DNA from: Carnegiea gigantea
Taxonomy: Eukaryota > Streptophyta > Magnoliopsida > Caryophyllales > Cactaceae
Assembly (NCBI GenBank): GCA_029747015.1
Contig: JAKOGI010000187.1
Location: forward strand, 372,501 to 436,500
DNA length: 64,000 bases
Direction of reading: 5' to 3'
Position numbers and translations under genes: made by a program. This document shows, in pieces, positions 12,964 through 25,568 of the stretch. Under the pieces are notes generated by a model, which saw nothing but the letters and a program-made list of their open reading frames with translations, was not told the DNA's origin and made no database searches. Each line of letters begins with the position of its first letter. Positions within the stretch are counted from its first letter, which is position 1.

Positions 12964-15900
12964 ATGGATCTAAGTCGCGTGTGGATGTACAACAGAATAG
13001 AGGGGAAGTATTTAAGCAAGGCATTCATTGAGAAAGTGGATGAGTTTATTAAGTTTGGTTATGCACAAGATGAGTTTCAGAGGTGCCAAAAACCAAAGTG
13101 CCCCTGCGTGAAGTGCCGCAATGTACCATACCTTGATGTGGACACGATCAAGTTACATTCGTACCGACGAGGCTTTCTTCCAAACTATTACAGGTGGGTA
13201 CATCATGGTGAAACATTCCTCGAAGATGATGGAGCTGCAACTTCCTCATCCAATGCACAAGTAATACCCAACCCCATGAGGGATATGGTGATGGATGCCT
13301 ACGTACTTGCGTCATCCACGTTACTACAAGAGCTGCCGCATAATGAGGAGCATGAACCAATTCCAGAGGTGAAAAGATTCCTCGAACTCCTCAAGGCAGC
13401 AGAGAGACCATTGTACGAGGGATGTGAAATATCACTACTGAAAACTGTTGCACGACTTACCAATCTTATATGTGAATATAATCTACCCCATCGAGTGGTT
13501 GATGGTATTTCATCATTTATGAAGGAAATATGCCCAAATAACAATGACATGGTCGGCAATTACTACAAAATTAAGAAGTTGCTTGTGGGTATTGAACTTC
13601 CACATCGTAAAATAGATGTTTACCCCAATGGTTACATGTTATTTTAGAAGGAGGCAAACGGCCTCCATAGATGCTTTTTTTGTGATGAAGGAAGATACTT
13701 GAGGACGAGCAAAGAAGGAAGGCAAATCCCGAGGAAGCAACTAATATATTTCTCCATTAGACCTCGACTACAGCATCTGTATGCAACAAAGAAAACGGCT
13801 GAGAGTATGAGATGGCACCATGAGCGGGTCATGGCACATCCATCGGATAGCGAGGCATGGAAACATCTAGATGCTTCCTTTCCTTTGTTTGCTGCCGAAC
13901 CACGTAATGTACGGTTAGGCTTGTGCACCGATGGCTTCTCACCATTTGGCCATTACGGTTAAACATATTCATGCTGGCCAATGATTGTGACCCCTTACAA
14001 TTTGCCCCCATGGATGTATAAGAGAAGACAGTTCATGTTCGTTGCTCTCCTCATTCCCGGTCCGAAGAATCCAAAAAGAAATCTGGACATATATATGCAA
14101 CCGCTTATTGAAGAACTTGTGCAACTGTGGAATGAAGGAATACCGACATATGATGTGTCCCTGAGGCAAAATTTCTTAATGAAAGTTGCCATTCTTTGGA
14201 CTGTGAGTGACTTTCCCGCTTATGGCATGCTCTCTGGGTAGATACGGCCGGAAGATTAGCGTGCCCCTATTGCATGGAACACACAAAAGCATTCAGGCTA
14301 GCCCATGGGAACAAGCAGTCCTGGTTCAACTGTCATCGCCAATTTCTCCCAAAGGATCATAAATTTTGGCATAATAAGTCTGCATTTTATAAAAACAGGG
14401 AGGACCATTCAGAACCTCCTCCTATGTTGACCGGGGAGCAGGTATGGAGTCGCGTGTCTTCGCTCCCAATGGCAGCAGATCACAAGGGAAAAGTGGACAG
14501 CTACGGGCGCTATCACAATTGGACAAGACGTAGCATATTTTGGGATCTCCTTTATTGGAGTAAGCTATTAATACGTCACAACCTTGACGTTATGCACATT
14601 GAAAAGAATGTTTTCGAACAAATAATTAACACGGTGATGAATGTGAAGGATAAATAAAAGATGAACTCAATGCGAGGAAGGACATGCTTCCTCATTGTAA
14701 ACGTAAGAGACTTAATGTTCGCGTTGTGGAAGCTGGGGAAGGAAGCCGGCGAGGAAGTTATACCACAAGCTCTATATGTTCTACAAAAGGAGCACAGAAA
14801 GGTGGTGTGTGAATGGATTCGTAAACTAAAATTCCCAGATGGTTATGCCTCGAACTTGAGTAGGTCTGTGGACGTGAGAAATGCTTCACTGCATAACCTG
14901 AAAAGCCATGATTGTCATGTTTTCATGTAGCGTTTGTTGCCTCTGGCTTTCAGAGATCTATTATCCACCAATGTCTGGAATATGTTAACTGAGCTTAGCC
15001 AGTTCTTTCGAGATTTGTGTTCATCAAAGTTGCATGTTGATGACATAGTCTGTTTGGAGAATAACATTGTAGAAATATTATGCAAATTGGAATGAGTTTT
15101 CCCCCCTGCATTCTTCAATGTAATGGAGCGTCTACCTGTCCACTTACCTACGGAACTGAAACTTGGAGGACCAGTTCAATATCGATGGATGTATAACTAT
15201 GAAAGGTATGATATGGTTCATGGAAATCATGTCTGAAGTTGCGTACGCAACTGATGTTTCACTTTATTTAATTACAGGTTCCTTCATCACTTAAACGGCA
15301 AAGTAAGCAACAAAGCACGTGTTGAGCCTTCAATTTACTATGCGTACTTAATTGAAGAGATCACGAACTTCATTGCGAACTATTTTGATGATGGTGTTGA
15401 TGTCAGGGCACAGGATTTACCCAGAAATGTGATGAGCATTGACCAGGACAAATCTGACACCAAACTTCCAGACATTTTCTCCCGAAATGTGGGATATGCC
15501 CCGAATGAGGGTAGGGTTCGGTTCTTGGATCATTTGGATCATTGATTGGCGCATGCGAATGTGCTATCGAATTGTGGATTGTTGGGAGAATATAAACGGT
15601 AAGTTTCTGTATGACATATGGAGGAAACCGTACTTAGATTAGACACGACTATGTGATGCTCTCCTTACCCTGTGTAGGATCTTTGAGCGTGAGATGGTCC
15701 AATAAAACCCTCCTGTTTGGGTCCAGGATGTGTGGGCAACGTTTGAGGATAGATTTCTAGAATGGTTCAAAGCGTATGTACGTATTTCCCCAATCTTTTT
15801 TGCTTACAGTGTAGAAGTATTTCTGTTGTTTTATGATAATGACAATATCCATGACCACTTGTGGTTATGACGGCCATGTAGGTCTTGCACTCTAACGTCG

Positions 15901-16619
15901 AGAACGATATCCTAAGAGCACTTGCGTATGGCCCTAAAAGGCATGTTCGGCATTGGGATCATTATTACGTCAGTTGCTTCAACTTCCACACATATGAGTA
16001 TGGGAAACACAAGTTAACAATGAATTACGGCGTGTGCGTGAAAGGGACAGATGGAAAGGAATACTATGGCATTCTGCAGGATGTAATTGAGTTGCACTAT
16101 GTTGGAGATATTCGTTCATATAAGACGATCTTGTTTAAGTGTGATTGGTATGACTGCATTAATGGTGTTGTTATCCATGATACATACAAATTGATTGATG
16201 TAAATCACACGAAGAGATATCCCAAGTATGATCCATTTGTCCTTACAAGTCAAGTGACCTAAGTATGCTTTATGCCTTACCCTATGAAAGACAACAGTAA
16301 AAAGGATTGGTGGGCAGTGTTGAAAATGAAACCAAGGTCAATTATTGATGCCCCCGAAGAGGATACACCATTCCAAACAGATGAAAACGATAACCCACCT
16401 AATTTAGGAGATTGTGACATAGACGATGATAAGGACATCGTTCAAGAAGAGGAAAATGATACATATGACAATGTGGATGAGAAGGGCGACGCCATCGATG
16501 GTGGATACGAAGAAGAATGGCTGGACGGATTACTAGATGAAGGCGATGATAATGTTTATGAGGATGATGATGACTACTTCACCGAGTCAATTTCATATTT
16601 AGTGCACATCGATGACTAA
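12964..16619 (+). pseudogene. TNP2-type CACTA transposase, decayed
   Basis: Order of domains: transposase-associated N-terminus (start ATG 12964, MDLSRVWMYNR, then a CPCVKC zinc-binding motif), then the TNP2 core from about 13650 to 14930, including LPPWMYKRRQFMFV and the ACPYC motif. A DUF4218-like segment follows (14931-15220, LPLAFRDLL) and a DUF4216-like segment (15885-16262, FKCDWYD). The C-terminus is acidic (16390-16619). In-frame stops lie at 13645 (TAG), 13960 (TAA), 14655 (TAA), 14928 (TAG), 15093 (TGA) and 16260 (TAA), and there is a one-base frameshift near 14240. Likely introns include one from about 15599 (GTAAGT) to 15675 and one from about 15778 to 15882. In an active element the protein would cut at the TIRs. 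This copy cannot encode it. The leftward extension to 12922 is open but unconserved. Confidence 0.85.
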
Positions 16620-17225
16620 TTTCTGCGTAGCTTGTGGTTTTATGTGTGAGCACCTGTGTTCCATATGTATTTATGCATGATGTGACATCCATAGCACAAT
16701 ATCCAACATTGCTCAGTATATCATATTTAGTGTCGTTTGGCATGAGTTTTTCAAATTTAAATGCATGCACTTATCTAACTTATTTTCCTAACATTACGCA
16801 GGTGTATGTACGCATGGATGGTTTCAGCAGATCCATCGTCCAGTACGACTCTCAGGAGACACAGCCTCTGGAGTTTCCGTTGGAGGGCACTGGCACCCAA
16901 TTAACAAGGGTTCGACTTGTGCCAAACACCGACATGTGGTAAGCATTGTTAACATTCAACATCCACGAACTGGAAACTTTATGAGTGTCGTTTTCATTTC
17001 ATTTGTGGGCAATGCCCTATCATAGGTTTGGTCATCGAGATGTCGCACGAGCCATCTCAGAAACCATTAGAACTTCCTACAAGGACGCTTTCACGTGTTG
17101 GAGGGACGGCCCTGAGGATCACAGGCAGTTTTGGTGGAATTATTTTAAGGTAAAGTTTTTTAAGCTGTACAATATGGTATGTTCGTTGGTATACTTCATT
17201 TGAAGTTAGATACATGATACCAACA

Positions 17226-18945
17226 TTGATTTAAGTTCCATAAGTATTGATAGATAAATTGATTTGGGTACATCATAAGAATTAAACTTCTATCATATCA
17301 CTTCAATACATCAAACATGTATGTGACATAAACCCTGATCATGTTGTTTGAATTATTGGGATGTAAACCTCAATGCTCTAGATGTATAATCCGTTGAGAT
17401 GTGTACTTGGTGTACTTCGGGCGTGTGGCCCGTTGAGCATGTGAATGTATTCTGTATTTATATTTAATGCAGGGAAGTAATGTATCGCTTTAAGCCTAGG
17501 ATATGGCTCATTTTTAGGCGGAACTCTGTCCGTTTCTCCCAGAAATAAAAGTGTACATATATATGTATATATATGCGCGCACACACATACCCCCCCCACA
17601 CAGAGAGAGATATATAAAGCTAAGCGAGGAGAGACAGGGGCATAAAGTGAATGAGGGCTGGTGGTAGCAATAAAATCTTATTTGAGATGAGAATGTTTTA
17701 TTCATTTAGTTAATCGTCAATATAATCACCTATCTCTACAATACACTAAATATATATGTCTTTGAAGTAATCTTTTAGCCAATAAGTGTCTTATCTATCC
17801 TCTTCTTGGGTTTTTTTTCATGTGTATCTGCGACATGAAGGTCTATATATGTAACTGGCATTGGAAATGACATATTACATGATAAGTTGTGTGCTTCTTC
17901 GTTATTATGTTCAAAGCATGACCATTTATTATGAGTTTCGTTCCAACTTAACATGACCACTTACGACCACTGATGAGTTTTTATGCAAACTAACACAATG
18001 CTATCGAATTATGTTCTATTGTTTGGAATTGTACGTGCAGCAACGATTCACATAGGATCCCGAGCATGAGGCATTAGTCAGGAGAGAATGGCAACAAAAG
18101 GTACGTGTAAGGGTAAAAGATATAGTGAACAAGGTCAGGAGGAGCCCTCCGGAAAAGATCATTACCTGGATGACGAATGATCTTCGAGCATCATTGCAGA
18201 CCAAGAGGGAAATTGATGAGGAATTCAAGAAGCGGTCTGAGCGGAAAAAAAGAACAAGACAGAGGGGCCGAAGGCTAAGTTTGGACACAGCCAGGGGTCA
18301 ATATCAGTGACAATGTGGGCAGAGAGACTGGTATGAAAATCTAAACTACTTCACTGGAATACATGGTTCTAACTTTGCAAGGTTGCTAATGTAAACAGGT
18401 ATATGTGTATATGATAGACGAAGCAATTGGGAAGAAGACCTTCGGCTATTGAATTGTTTACGACAACTCATTCAAAGGTTGATGATAATGGTCAGCGGAT
18501 TTGGTGCGATGCTCACGTGCAGAGTGTTTATGTAAGTACTGTAGCAACACGTCCGGTTCAAGTTAGACGACCGAAATATGTAAACAAGCTTTTAATTCTG
18601 CCATTAATTCAGCTAGGTAATTCTAATGAAGAAGGATTCAGTTATTCACGGGAATAAACATAAATACCCTTAGTAGGTACTACTAAGAAGAACATTGATT
18701 TAAGTTTCATAAGCATTCATAGATAAATTGATGCTGTTTTCTTGATTTTTGGGATGTAAACCCCAATGCTCCGGATGTGTGATACGTTGAGATGTATACT
18801 TGGTGTACTCCAGGCGTGTGGCCAGTTGAGCGTGCGAATGTATTCTGTACTTTTATTTGTTGCAGGGAATATATTATGGCTTTAAGCCTGGGATATGGTC
18901 AACTTTTAGGCGAACTCTGTCCGTTTCTTCCTAGAAATAAAAATA
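17226..18945. repeat. Intron duplication in the TNPA-like gene (17226-17560 and 18693-18945)
   Basis: The two segments share long near-identical stretches, including 'TGTATACTTGGTGTACT', 'GGCGTGTGGCC' and 'GAACTCTGTCCGTTTCT'. Both sit in introns, each with a copy of 'TGCAGGGAA' that resembles a splice acceptor. The duplicated segments flank the third and fourth exons. Confidence 0.8.
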
Positions 18946-19335
18946 TATATGTCTTTAATCTACTCTTCCTATGTGTACCTGAAGATGAGTTAACTTCGAT
19001 GATGACTTGAGTTCATCTCGTTAATTTACCCCATTGTGTTTGACTGTTTATATTCATTCTGATGATGCAGGACAAATATGAGCAACTGAAAGCAGGAACT
19101 GATGTGCAAGTCGGTTCAGCAGCTGATGATCATCTGTTCTTCAAAGCTAGTGGTGGCTGGAGTGACAAGGGCACTATATACAGACTTGGAAAAGAGGGTC
19201 CTGCCATGTTTGAGAGACCGACCACGTCTAGGCATAGTGACTATAGTAGTTCGTCGGCATATTCCTCCCCAATAGTTACTCAGCTCTAGGATCAACTGCA
19301 AACGACTCAAGCTCGCCTACATTCGACAGAGGAGG

Positions 19336-19420
19336 AGTTGAGGAGTACTAGGGAGGAGTTGAGTAGTACGAGGGAGGAGTTGAGTTGTACGAGGGAGGAG
19401 TTGGAAGCTACGAAGAAGCA
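19336..19420 (+). repeat. 21-bp tandem repeat coding heptads
   Basis: About four units of 21 bp beginning GAGGAGTTGA. Each encodes EELRSTR, EELSSTR, EELSCTR or EELEATK. The period equals one coiled-coil heptad, so expansion lengthens the predicted helix without changing the frame. Confidence 0.85.
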
Positions 19421-19834
19421 GCTGGATGACCAAAGGATTGGACTGCTAGAGCTTAATGCTCAGTTTAATAGCTTCTCTGCGCTCCTTGGCCACCCCACCC
19501 GCGCAGATAACTCTCAAGCATCCTCATAGATGTAGGTAAGTATGGTTGTACCCTTCAACTTAGTTAGGCTGCGTGCATGTAATTACTTGAACACTTGAAG
19601 GTGGAACATTGGTCTTGGGACTTCCTGTATGGTTGCGGAATGTGTGTGACATGGCATTGTTGTATATAGTTGTTGTAGTTTTGGAATGCGAAATTGTGAA
19701 AATTTTGGTGTATTTTCGGATGCCGCAGCACGTGCCTCGATATTTGGTATTTAGGGGCAATTATGGCCCAAACCTGTAACTAGCATGATGTTTAAATTGG
19801 GTAGAAATAATGCAAAAATTGTGTATAGGGTAGG

Positions 19835-20317
19835 GATCGAAATACAGATTTCAGTCTCTGACTGAGACCGAAATTAGAGTTCGGTCTCCAATTTCACAAA
19901 AAAGGGGCATCAGTCTCTAGTGGAGACCAAAATGAAGTCTGGTCTCCAATTGACCGAGAATAATGGTCTCCACTAGAGACCGGCCCCATTTGGTCTCAAA
20001 TAGAGACCGGCCCACTTTGGTCTCAAGTAGAGACCACGTCATCTTGGTCTCAAATGGAGACCGGTACACTTTGGTCTCAATCAGAGACCACGCGGATTGG
20101 TTCCTAATTGAGACCAAAAATTTGTGGTCTCAATTAGAGACCGGCCTGTTTTGGTCTCAAGTGGAGACCGGCTTTTTCAAACTCGGTCTCCAAATTTGAA
20201 TTGCTACCAAACATTTAGAGACCGAAGCAATTCGGTCTCCAAAATTAAATGGAGACCAAATTGTCTAGTTTGGAGACCGAATTTCTTCGGTCTCAAATGG
20301 GCCGGATTGTTGTAGTG
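19835..20317. repeat. CACTA right subterminal repeats
   Basis: Same GAGACC/GGTCTC motif as the left end, here at nearly regular spacing in 'GGTCTCAA.TAGAGACCGG..C' blocks from about 19960 to 20170. Pairs of motifs face each other and could form short hairpins. It ends in the terminal inverted repeat at 20317. Confidence 0.85.
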
Positions 20318-20320
20318 GGT

Positions 20321-20457
20321 ATTAGAGTCCCCATATTTGAGGTAATCCGAGCGGGCTCATTGCCACCATAATATCTCTTCATGTTTGCACCAATCACGGA
20401 TCTTGCCCAGAATCTCCCTCCGTTGGCCAACATCCCTTACATTCCTGATTTGCCCTA
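20321..20457 (-). pseudogene. LINE relic, part separated by the CACTA
   Basis: On the minus strand this reads as the segment that normally precedes the FHTQAT linker in plant L1-type ORF2, with a RSDYLKYGDSN motif next to the junction and an in-frame stop. It joins the fragment ending at 10162 once the CACTA and one copy of the GGT duplication are set aside. LINE similarity ends near 20457. Confidence 0.7.
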
Positions 20458-20458
20458 A

Positions 20459-20605
20459 TTATTTTCAATAATTTATACTTCAAAAATTATTAATTGTCAT
20501 CCCAATTTCGACTTACTAGTACTTACCTTTTTCTTTTTGGTGACTTTGTGTAAACAAAACGTTGCTTCGATACCAATAGCTAGAATCACTACACCTTTAT
20601 CACAA
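20459..20605. repeat. Segment shared with 63598-63710 (FAR intron 3 copy)
   Basis: Both places share 'TTATTTTCAATAAT.TATA', 'CTTCAAAAATTATTAATTG' and 'TTCGATACCAATAG'-type blocks in the same order and strand. Each lies upstream of, or in the position of, FAR exon 4. I infer that both derive from intron 3 of duplicated FAR copies. The corresponding stretch was not seen in intron 3 of copy B. Confidence 0.65.
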
Positions 20606-20739
20606 GTAGTGCTTAGTCCTTTTACCGTTAAACCAATGCAACCCATTCATACTACATTGGCATATGTACGCACACCTACAAAATGCACAATTATAACCAA
20701 CTAACGGCACATTGCTGGAGCTGAAATAACTACGGATGG

Positions 20740-22215
<1,476 letters not shown>

Positions 22216-22501
22216 ATATCCTCTATATTTTGAAAATAAAAAATTAATATCTTGAGATAATAGTAATTTTATTTTCTAATAGTCTAGTACCCTTGAGATG
22301 TCAAATGCAGAATTCTAAACTGTTAAGAAAATATTATATCAATTCAATCCAAAAACAAGAAATAATATCAAGATAATAATCTATTATTTTGAGAACGTAA
22401 GGGAATATTTTATAATAATACAATATCCTAAGGTAGTAAAATGTGAACAATTCTTTTTTCTATATCCCTACTTTGTTCTAATCTTGGGGATCTTTTTTAA
22501 C

Positions 22502-22903
22502 GTACAATGTATCATTGCATCTCAACACATTTGGAGCTATAAGTACATTATTCTAGACTTCGCCAAAAAATGCCCTAACTTGAAGGTGGTCGTCCAAGTA
22601 TCAACTGGTTGGTAAAATAACCCTTTTTTTTCCATTGCCTTGCCATTCTATTGATAAATCATTTAAATGTATATAATAACACGGTGAATTGAGTTTTTTT
22701 CCCCCCCAGCTTATGTATCTGGTGAAAAGGGTGGACTTATAAAAGAGGACCCTTACTATATTAGTGATACTCTTAATGGAAGAAGTGGGCTTGACATTGA
22801 ATTAGAAAAAAAAGCTTATTGAGGCTAAATTGCAAGAGCTTCAAGATAAGGGAGCCACAGAAAAAACTATCAAAATTACTATGAAGGACATGGGAAGGGA
22901 GAG
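22502..22903 (+). pseudogene. FAR copy A remnant (exons 4 and 5)
   Basis: Remnant of an alcohol-forming fatty acyl-CoA reductase. The exon 4 equivalent (22502-22607) ends with the same 'CCAAGTATCAACTG' as copy B. It has a net 5-bp insertion near 22545, and the splice acceptor AG is replaced. The exon 5 equivalent (22710-22903) encodes [17 protein letters not shown] and has one extra A in the run at 22806-22813 (eight, against seven in copy B), which shifts the frame. No other exons of this copy are found nearby; upstream is a solo LTR. It is a truncated and frameshifted duplicate, not a functional gene. Confidence 0.9.
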
Positions 22904-24055
22904 GTATGTATCATAAAACTAAATTCAACCTAACTGTTAGAATATAAAACTAATTCTTAGGCATTCATACAAGAGTATGGACCATTTTATTTACTTGCTC
23001 AATGGAAAGAAGACTCGCAACCTTATAGTCGGATAAATTGTGACTTTACGTGATAAAAAGCTAAAATTCGGATAGAAATTAGTAATGCACTGTTATTTTA
23101 GAGGGAAAGTTTACTTCAAAAAAATGAAAATTTATAAATAATTTTTCTCTCTATATATATATAGAATAATTTGTCCATATCTCATTTAAAATACTTTGAA
23201 TAATGTAGTTCTAGGGTCGTACATGTTCCTGAAGTGACATGAGGTGATTTTCATGTAACATTTATTTGTCACATAAACGTATGAGTATTTATCCATAAGC
23301 TTTTTAGAGCATACATACTATTGAAAATATATTACTATATATTATTATTAGTTATTATTTTTTTTGAAACAAAGATTGATGTAGGCGGAATTTGGATCGA
23401 GACCTCAATAACAACTCTCATAATTTCACCAGTTGAGACAATAGACACCGTATATTGGTATTAGATTTAAGCAATTATCAACTGATAGTTAATTTTTGCT
23501 TTCATTTATTGGGCATCATACTGAATGAAAGGTACCAAAGTATATATCATACACCTAAGAGTATATACTCTTAGAAGCCATATAAGCAAAATATATGTTA
23601 ATAACCGCTCATATGAGAAATACACATTAAAAAATGCATATATATGTGGCAATAGAAGTACATACTCTCGAGTATATGTAATAATTTACCGAAAGGTACG
23701 GGCATATTTCTATTCCAGTTTGTGCTCTTTCCCTTTCTAGCTATTTATTGTATCAACTGCCGACAATGGCATTGGTTACATACATCTTAATCAAGCACAC
23801 CAATTTTGCAAAATGTGTATTGCATGCTGACTTTGGAGATGACTACGTGGCTAATTTGTAGTGGTATTCTACATCACATCAGATTCATAATGCAAGATCT
23901 TCACAATCTGTATGACACCCTAGAAGTATATAATTACTGTCATAACTCACATGACCCTCTTTATCCATGTATATTTACATGTCATGTACACAAGTATTAA
24001 TATGTACGTGTATAATTATGTGGCCCGTGATTTTACTTTGCTAATTAGTAATTTA
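22904..24055. other. AT-rich spacer, nothing recognisable
   Basis: Follows FAR copy A. A normal splice donor GTATGT is kept at 22904, but exon 6 is not found. I see no protein family, no terminal repeats and no tRNA here. Confidence 0.5.
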
Positions 24056-24260
24056 ATTTGATCTTTTTTTGTTTAACATAAAGATGATATGAAAGTTCAA
24101 AAGAGAGATCGAGAATTGTACTTTATTTTTAATTTTGGCAGTTACATATGAATAGTATGTTGTTAAATTATTTTTTTCCAATAATTTTAGCCCATCTTAG
24201 ACACCAGGCCAACTGTTTTAGTATTTATGGAGATTATGTTTAGTCAAGGGCAGGCCACGG
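24056..24260 (+). repeat. Fragment of FAR intron 2
   Basis: About 200 bp matching 25895-26100 in intron 2 of copy B. Shared blocks include 'GTTTAACATAAAGATG', 'GAATTTTGGCAGTTACAT', 'ACGTTGTTAAATTAT' (diverged) and 'TAGT..AGGGCAGG'. It shows that a further FAR copy, or an earlier duplication boundary, lay between copy A and copy B. The exons of that copy are gone. Confidence 0.75.
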
Positions 24261-24338
24261 GATGTTCTGCCCAGTTTAATAGGTATACATATGCATATAT
24301 AAGTATATACGTACATTATATACCCACACACACACGCG

Positions 24339-24340
<2 letters not shown>

Positions 24341-24391
<51 letters not shown>
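24341..24391. repeat. (TA)n microsatellite
   Basis: About 25 TA units, preceded by a short (CA)n run. Confidence 0.95.
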
Positions 24392-24395
<4 letters not shown>

Positions 24396-25403
24396 GGACA
24401 ATATTTATGATGATAATAATGATGATAATGATATGATTGGCAATGATGAAGACTTTTGAGATGATTGATAAGAACTAATAGATACTGAGAAAAATAGAAA
24501 ATGATTAGAAAGAGTTCATACAGACTTATTCACCAACAAATTATGTGGTATCTATTGATAAAACGTGGAAACAAATGCCTTTGGTATAATGATTATGAAG
24601 GTCACTTGTGAGATGCTTAGATCATGGTGCTATCTAAAATTCTCTCTTATATATTTGCGGTGAATTTGTGGGTGAAAATTTAGCCTCTTATGAATTTGAT
24701 TATCTTGTTATTTTTATTCTGATTTTTTAATAACCGGAGGACTAATATTCACAATACAAAAGATGTAATAAGGCTATTAAAAGATAATGTAAAATACCAT
24801 CGCTATATTAAGACCCTTGGTCTATATGCTGGGACATGGTCAAGTGAGTAAATCAAAATGCTCAACTTGATATAATAGATTGTTTAAATATATAAAACAA
24901 AATGCTCAACTTTATAAATTGGAGAAGCAAAAAACAAGTGTGAAGAGAGGAGGATTTGAAAATAGACATTGTTAATCTCAATACTTAATACAAAATCCTA
25001 AATATATCAGACAATATGAATAATATGCGAACAATAAACATGTCCAATTATACGTCAAAGAAGGCCAATTTCAGTTTTAAAAAAAAAAAAAAAAGCCCGG
25101 ATGTTTGATATAATTTATTGCAAGTACCAATCTCGAGAGAAGGGGGGGGGGGGGGACAAAGAACATCGAGCAATCGGCTGCATGCCCTGGGACCCTATAG
25201 CAAGCCAATAAGAATCTAGAGGCGGTTTTGGCGTATTATGGATAAAATTGCACTAACTTCCTCTCGAGTTCAACTGATATCTCATGAATTCACACATTTG
25301 ATTTTTTACTGCGAATTCAGAACAAAATAGTCCCTTTAACCAATTTAATTCACTCTTTTTTTGAGTGGGGTTGGGGGAAGCCAAGTTGCTGCCGTATGTC
25401 ATG

Positions 25404-25407
<4 letters not shown>
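24392..25407. other. Upstream region of FAR copy B
   Basis: AT-rich DNA without coding signal. It contains A15-16 at about 25079-25094 and a run of 14 G at 25142-25155. A CAAT or other proximal element cannot be assigned with confidence from the sequence alone. Confidence 0.5.

Positions 25408-25408
<1 letters not shown>

Positions 25409-25452
<44 letters not shown>
25409..25452. repeat. (TA)n microsatellite in the FAR copy B promoter
   Basis: About 22 TA units, followed by (TATG)n. It lies roughly 115-160 bp upstream of the FAR start codon, close enough for length variation to affect promoter spacing. Confidence 0.9.
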
Positions 25453-25463
<11 letters not shown>

Positions 25464-25506
25464 GTAGACATGCAGACCCTTTTTATTTTGCTTGTTGTGG
25501 TGGGAC

Positions 25507-25514
25507 TATATATA
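25507..25514 (+). promoter_or_regulatory. TATA box of FAR copy B
   Basis: TATATATA within 'GGGACTATATATACACC', 55 bp upstream of the ATG at 25569. The expected start of transcription would be about 25540, in a pyrimidine-rich stretch (CTCTCTTTCCCC), giving a short leader. It is distinct from the microsatellite just upstream. Confidence 0.65.
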
Positions 25515-25568
25515 CACCCCTCCATGCCTGCCCTTAATTGCTTCTTGTGATTCTCTCTTTCCCCTGCT

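Larger units (their letters stand above)
16802..19529 (+). pseudogene. TNPA-like protein gene (Transposase_24 family), decayed
   Basis: Exons inferred from AG/GT junctions: 16802-16938, 17036-17149 (joins in phase as W-FGHRDVARAI), 18041 to about 18330, about 18421-18531, and 19071-19529. The protein reads as a plant Transposase_24 family member: 'QFWWNYFK', then 'DPEHEALVRREW', then a basic segment rich in KKRTRQRGRR, then LGRRPSAIELF. A heptad-like coiled coil at the C-terminus is built from repeated EELSSTRE units. In En/Spm this product binds the subterminal repeats and assists TNP2. A TAG at 18053 replaces a Trp codon expected before DPEH. A further stop lies at about 18308 and another near 19287. 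The gene follows TNP2 in the same direction, as is usual. Confidence 0.75.
10163..20317 (+). mobile_element. CACTA (En/Spm) DNA transposon, complete ends
   Basis: The left end reads CACTACAATAGTCCG and the right end, reverse-complemented, reads CACTACAACAATCCG (13 of 15 identical). The element is flanked by a perfect 3-bp target duplication GGT (10160-10162 and 20318-20320), as expected for the superfamily. Length is 10,155 bp. Both ends carry dense subterminal repeats. Inside are a TNP2-type transposase and a second, TNPA-like gene in the same orientation. Both genes carry stop codons, so this copy is not autonomous now, though the ends may still respond to transposase made elsewhere. It lies inside a LINE relic. 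Confidence 0.93.

Noticed and set aside
22904..24055. Exon 6 and later exons of FAR copy A
   Set aside because: Searched by eye for GWPN, TIVTST and IPGDMV codon patterns; none found.
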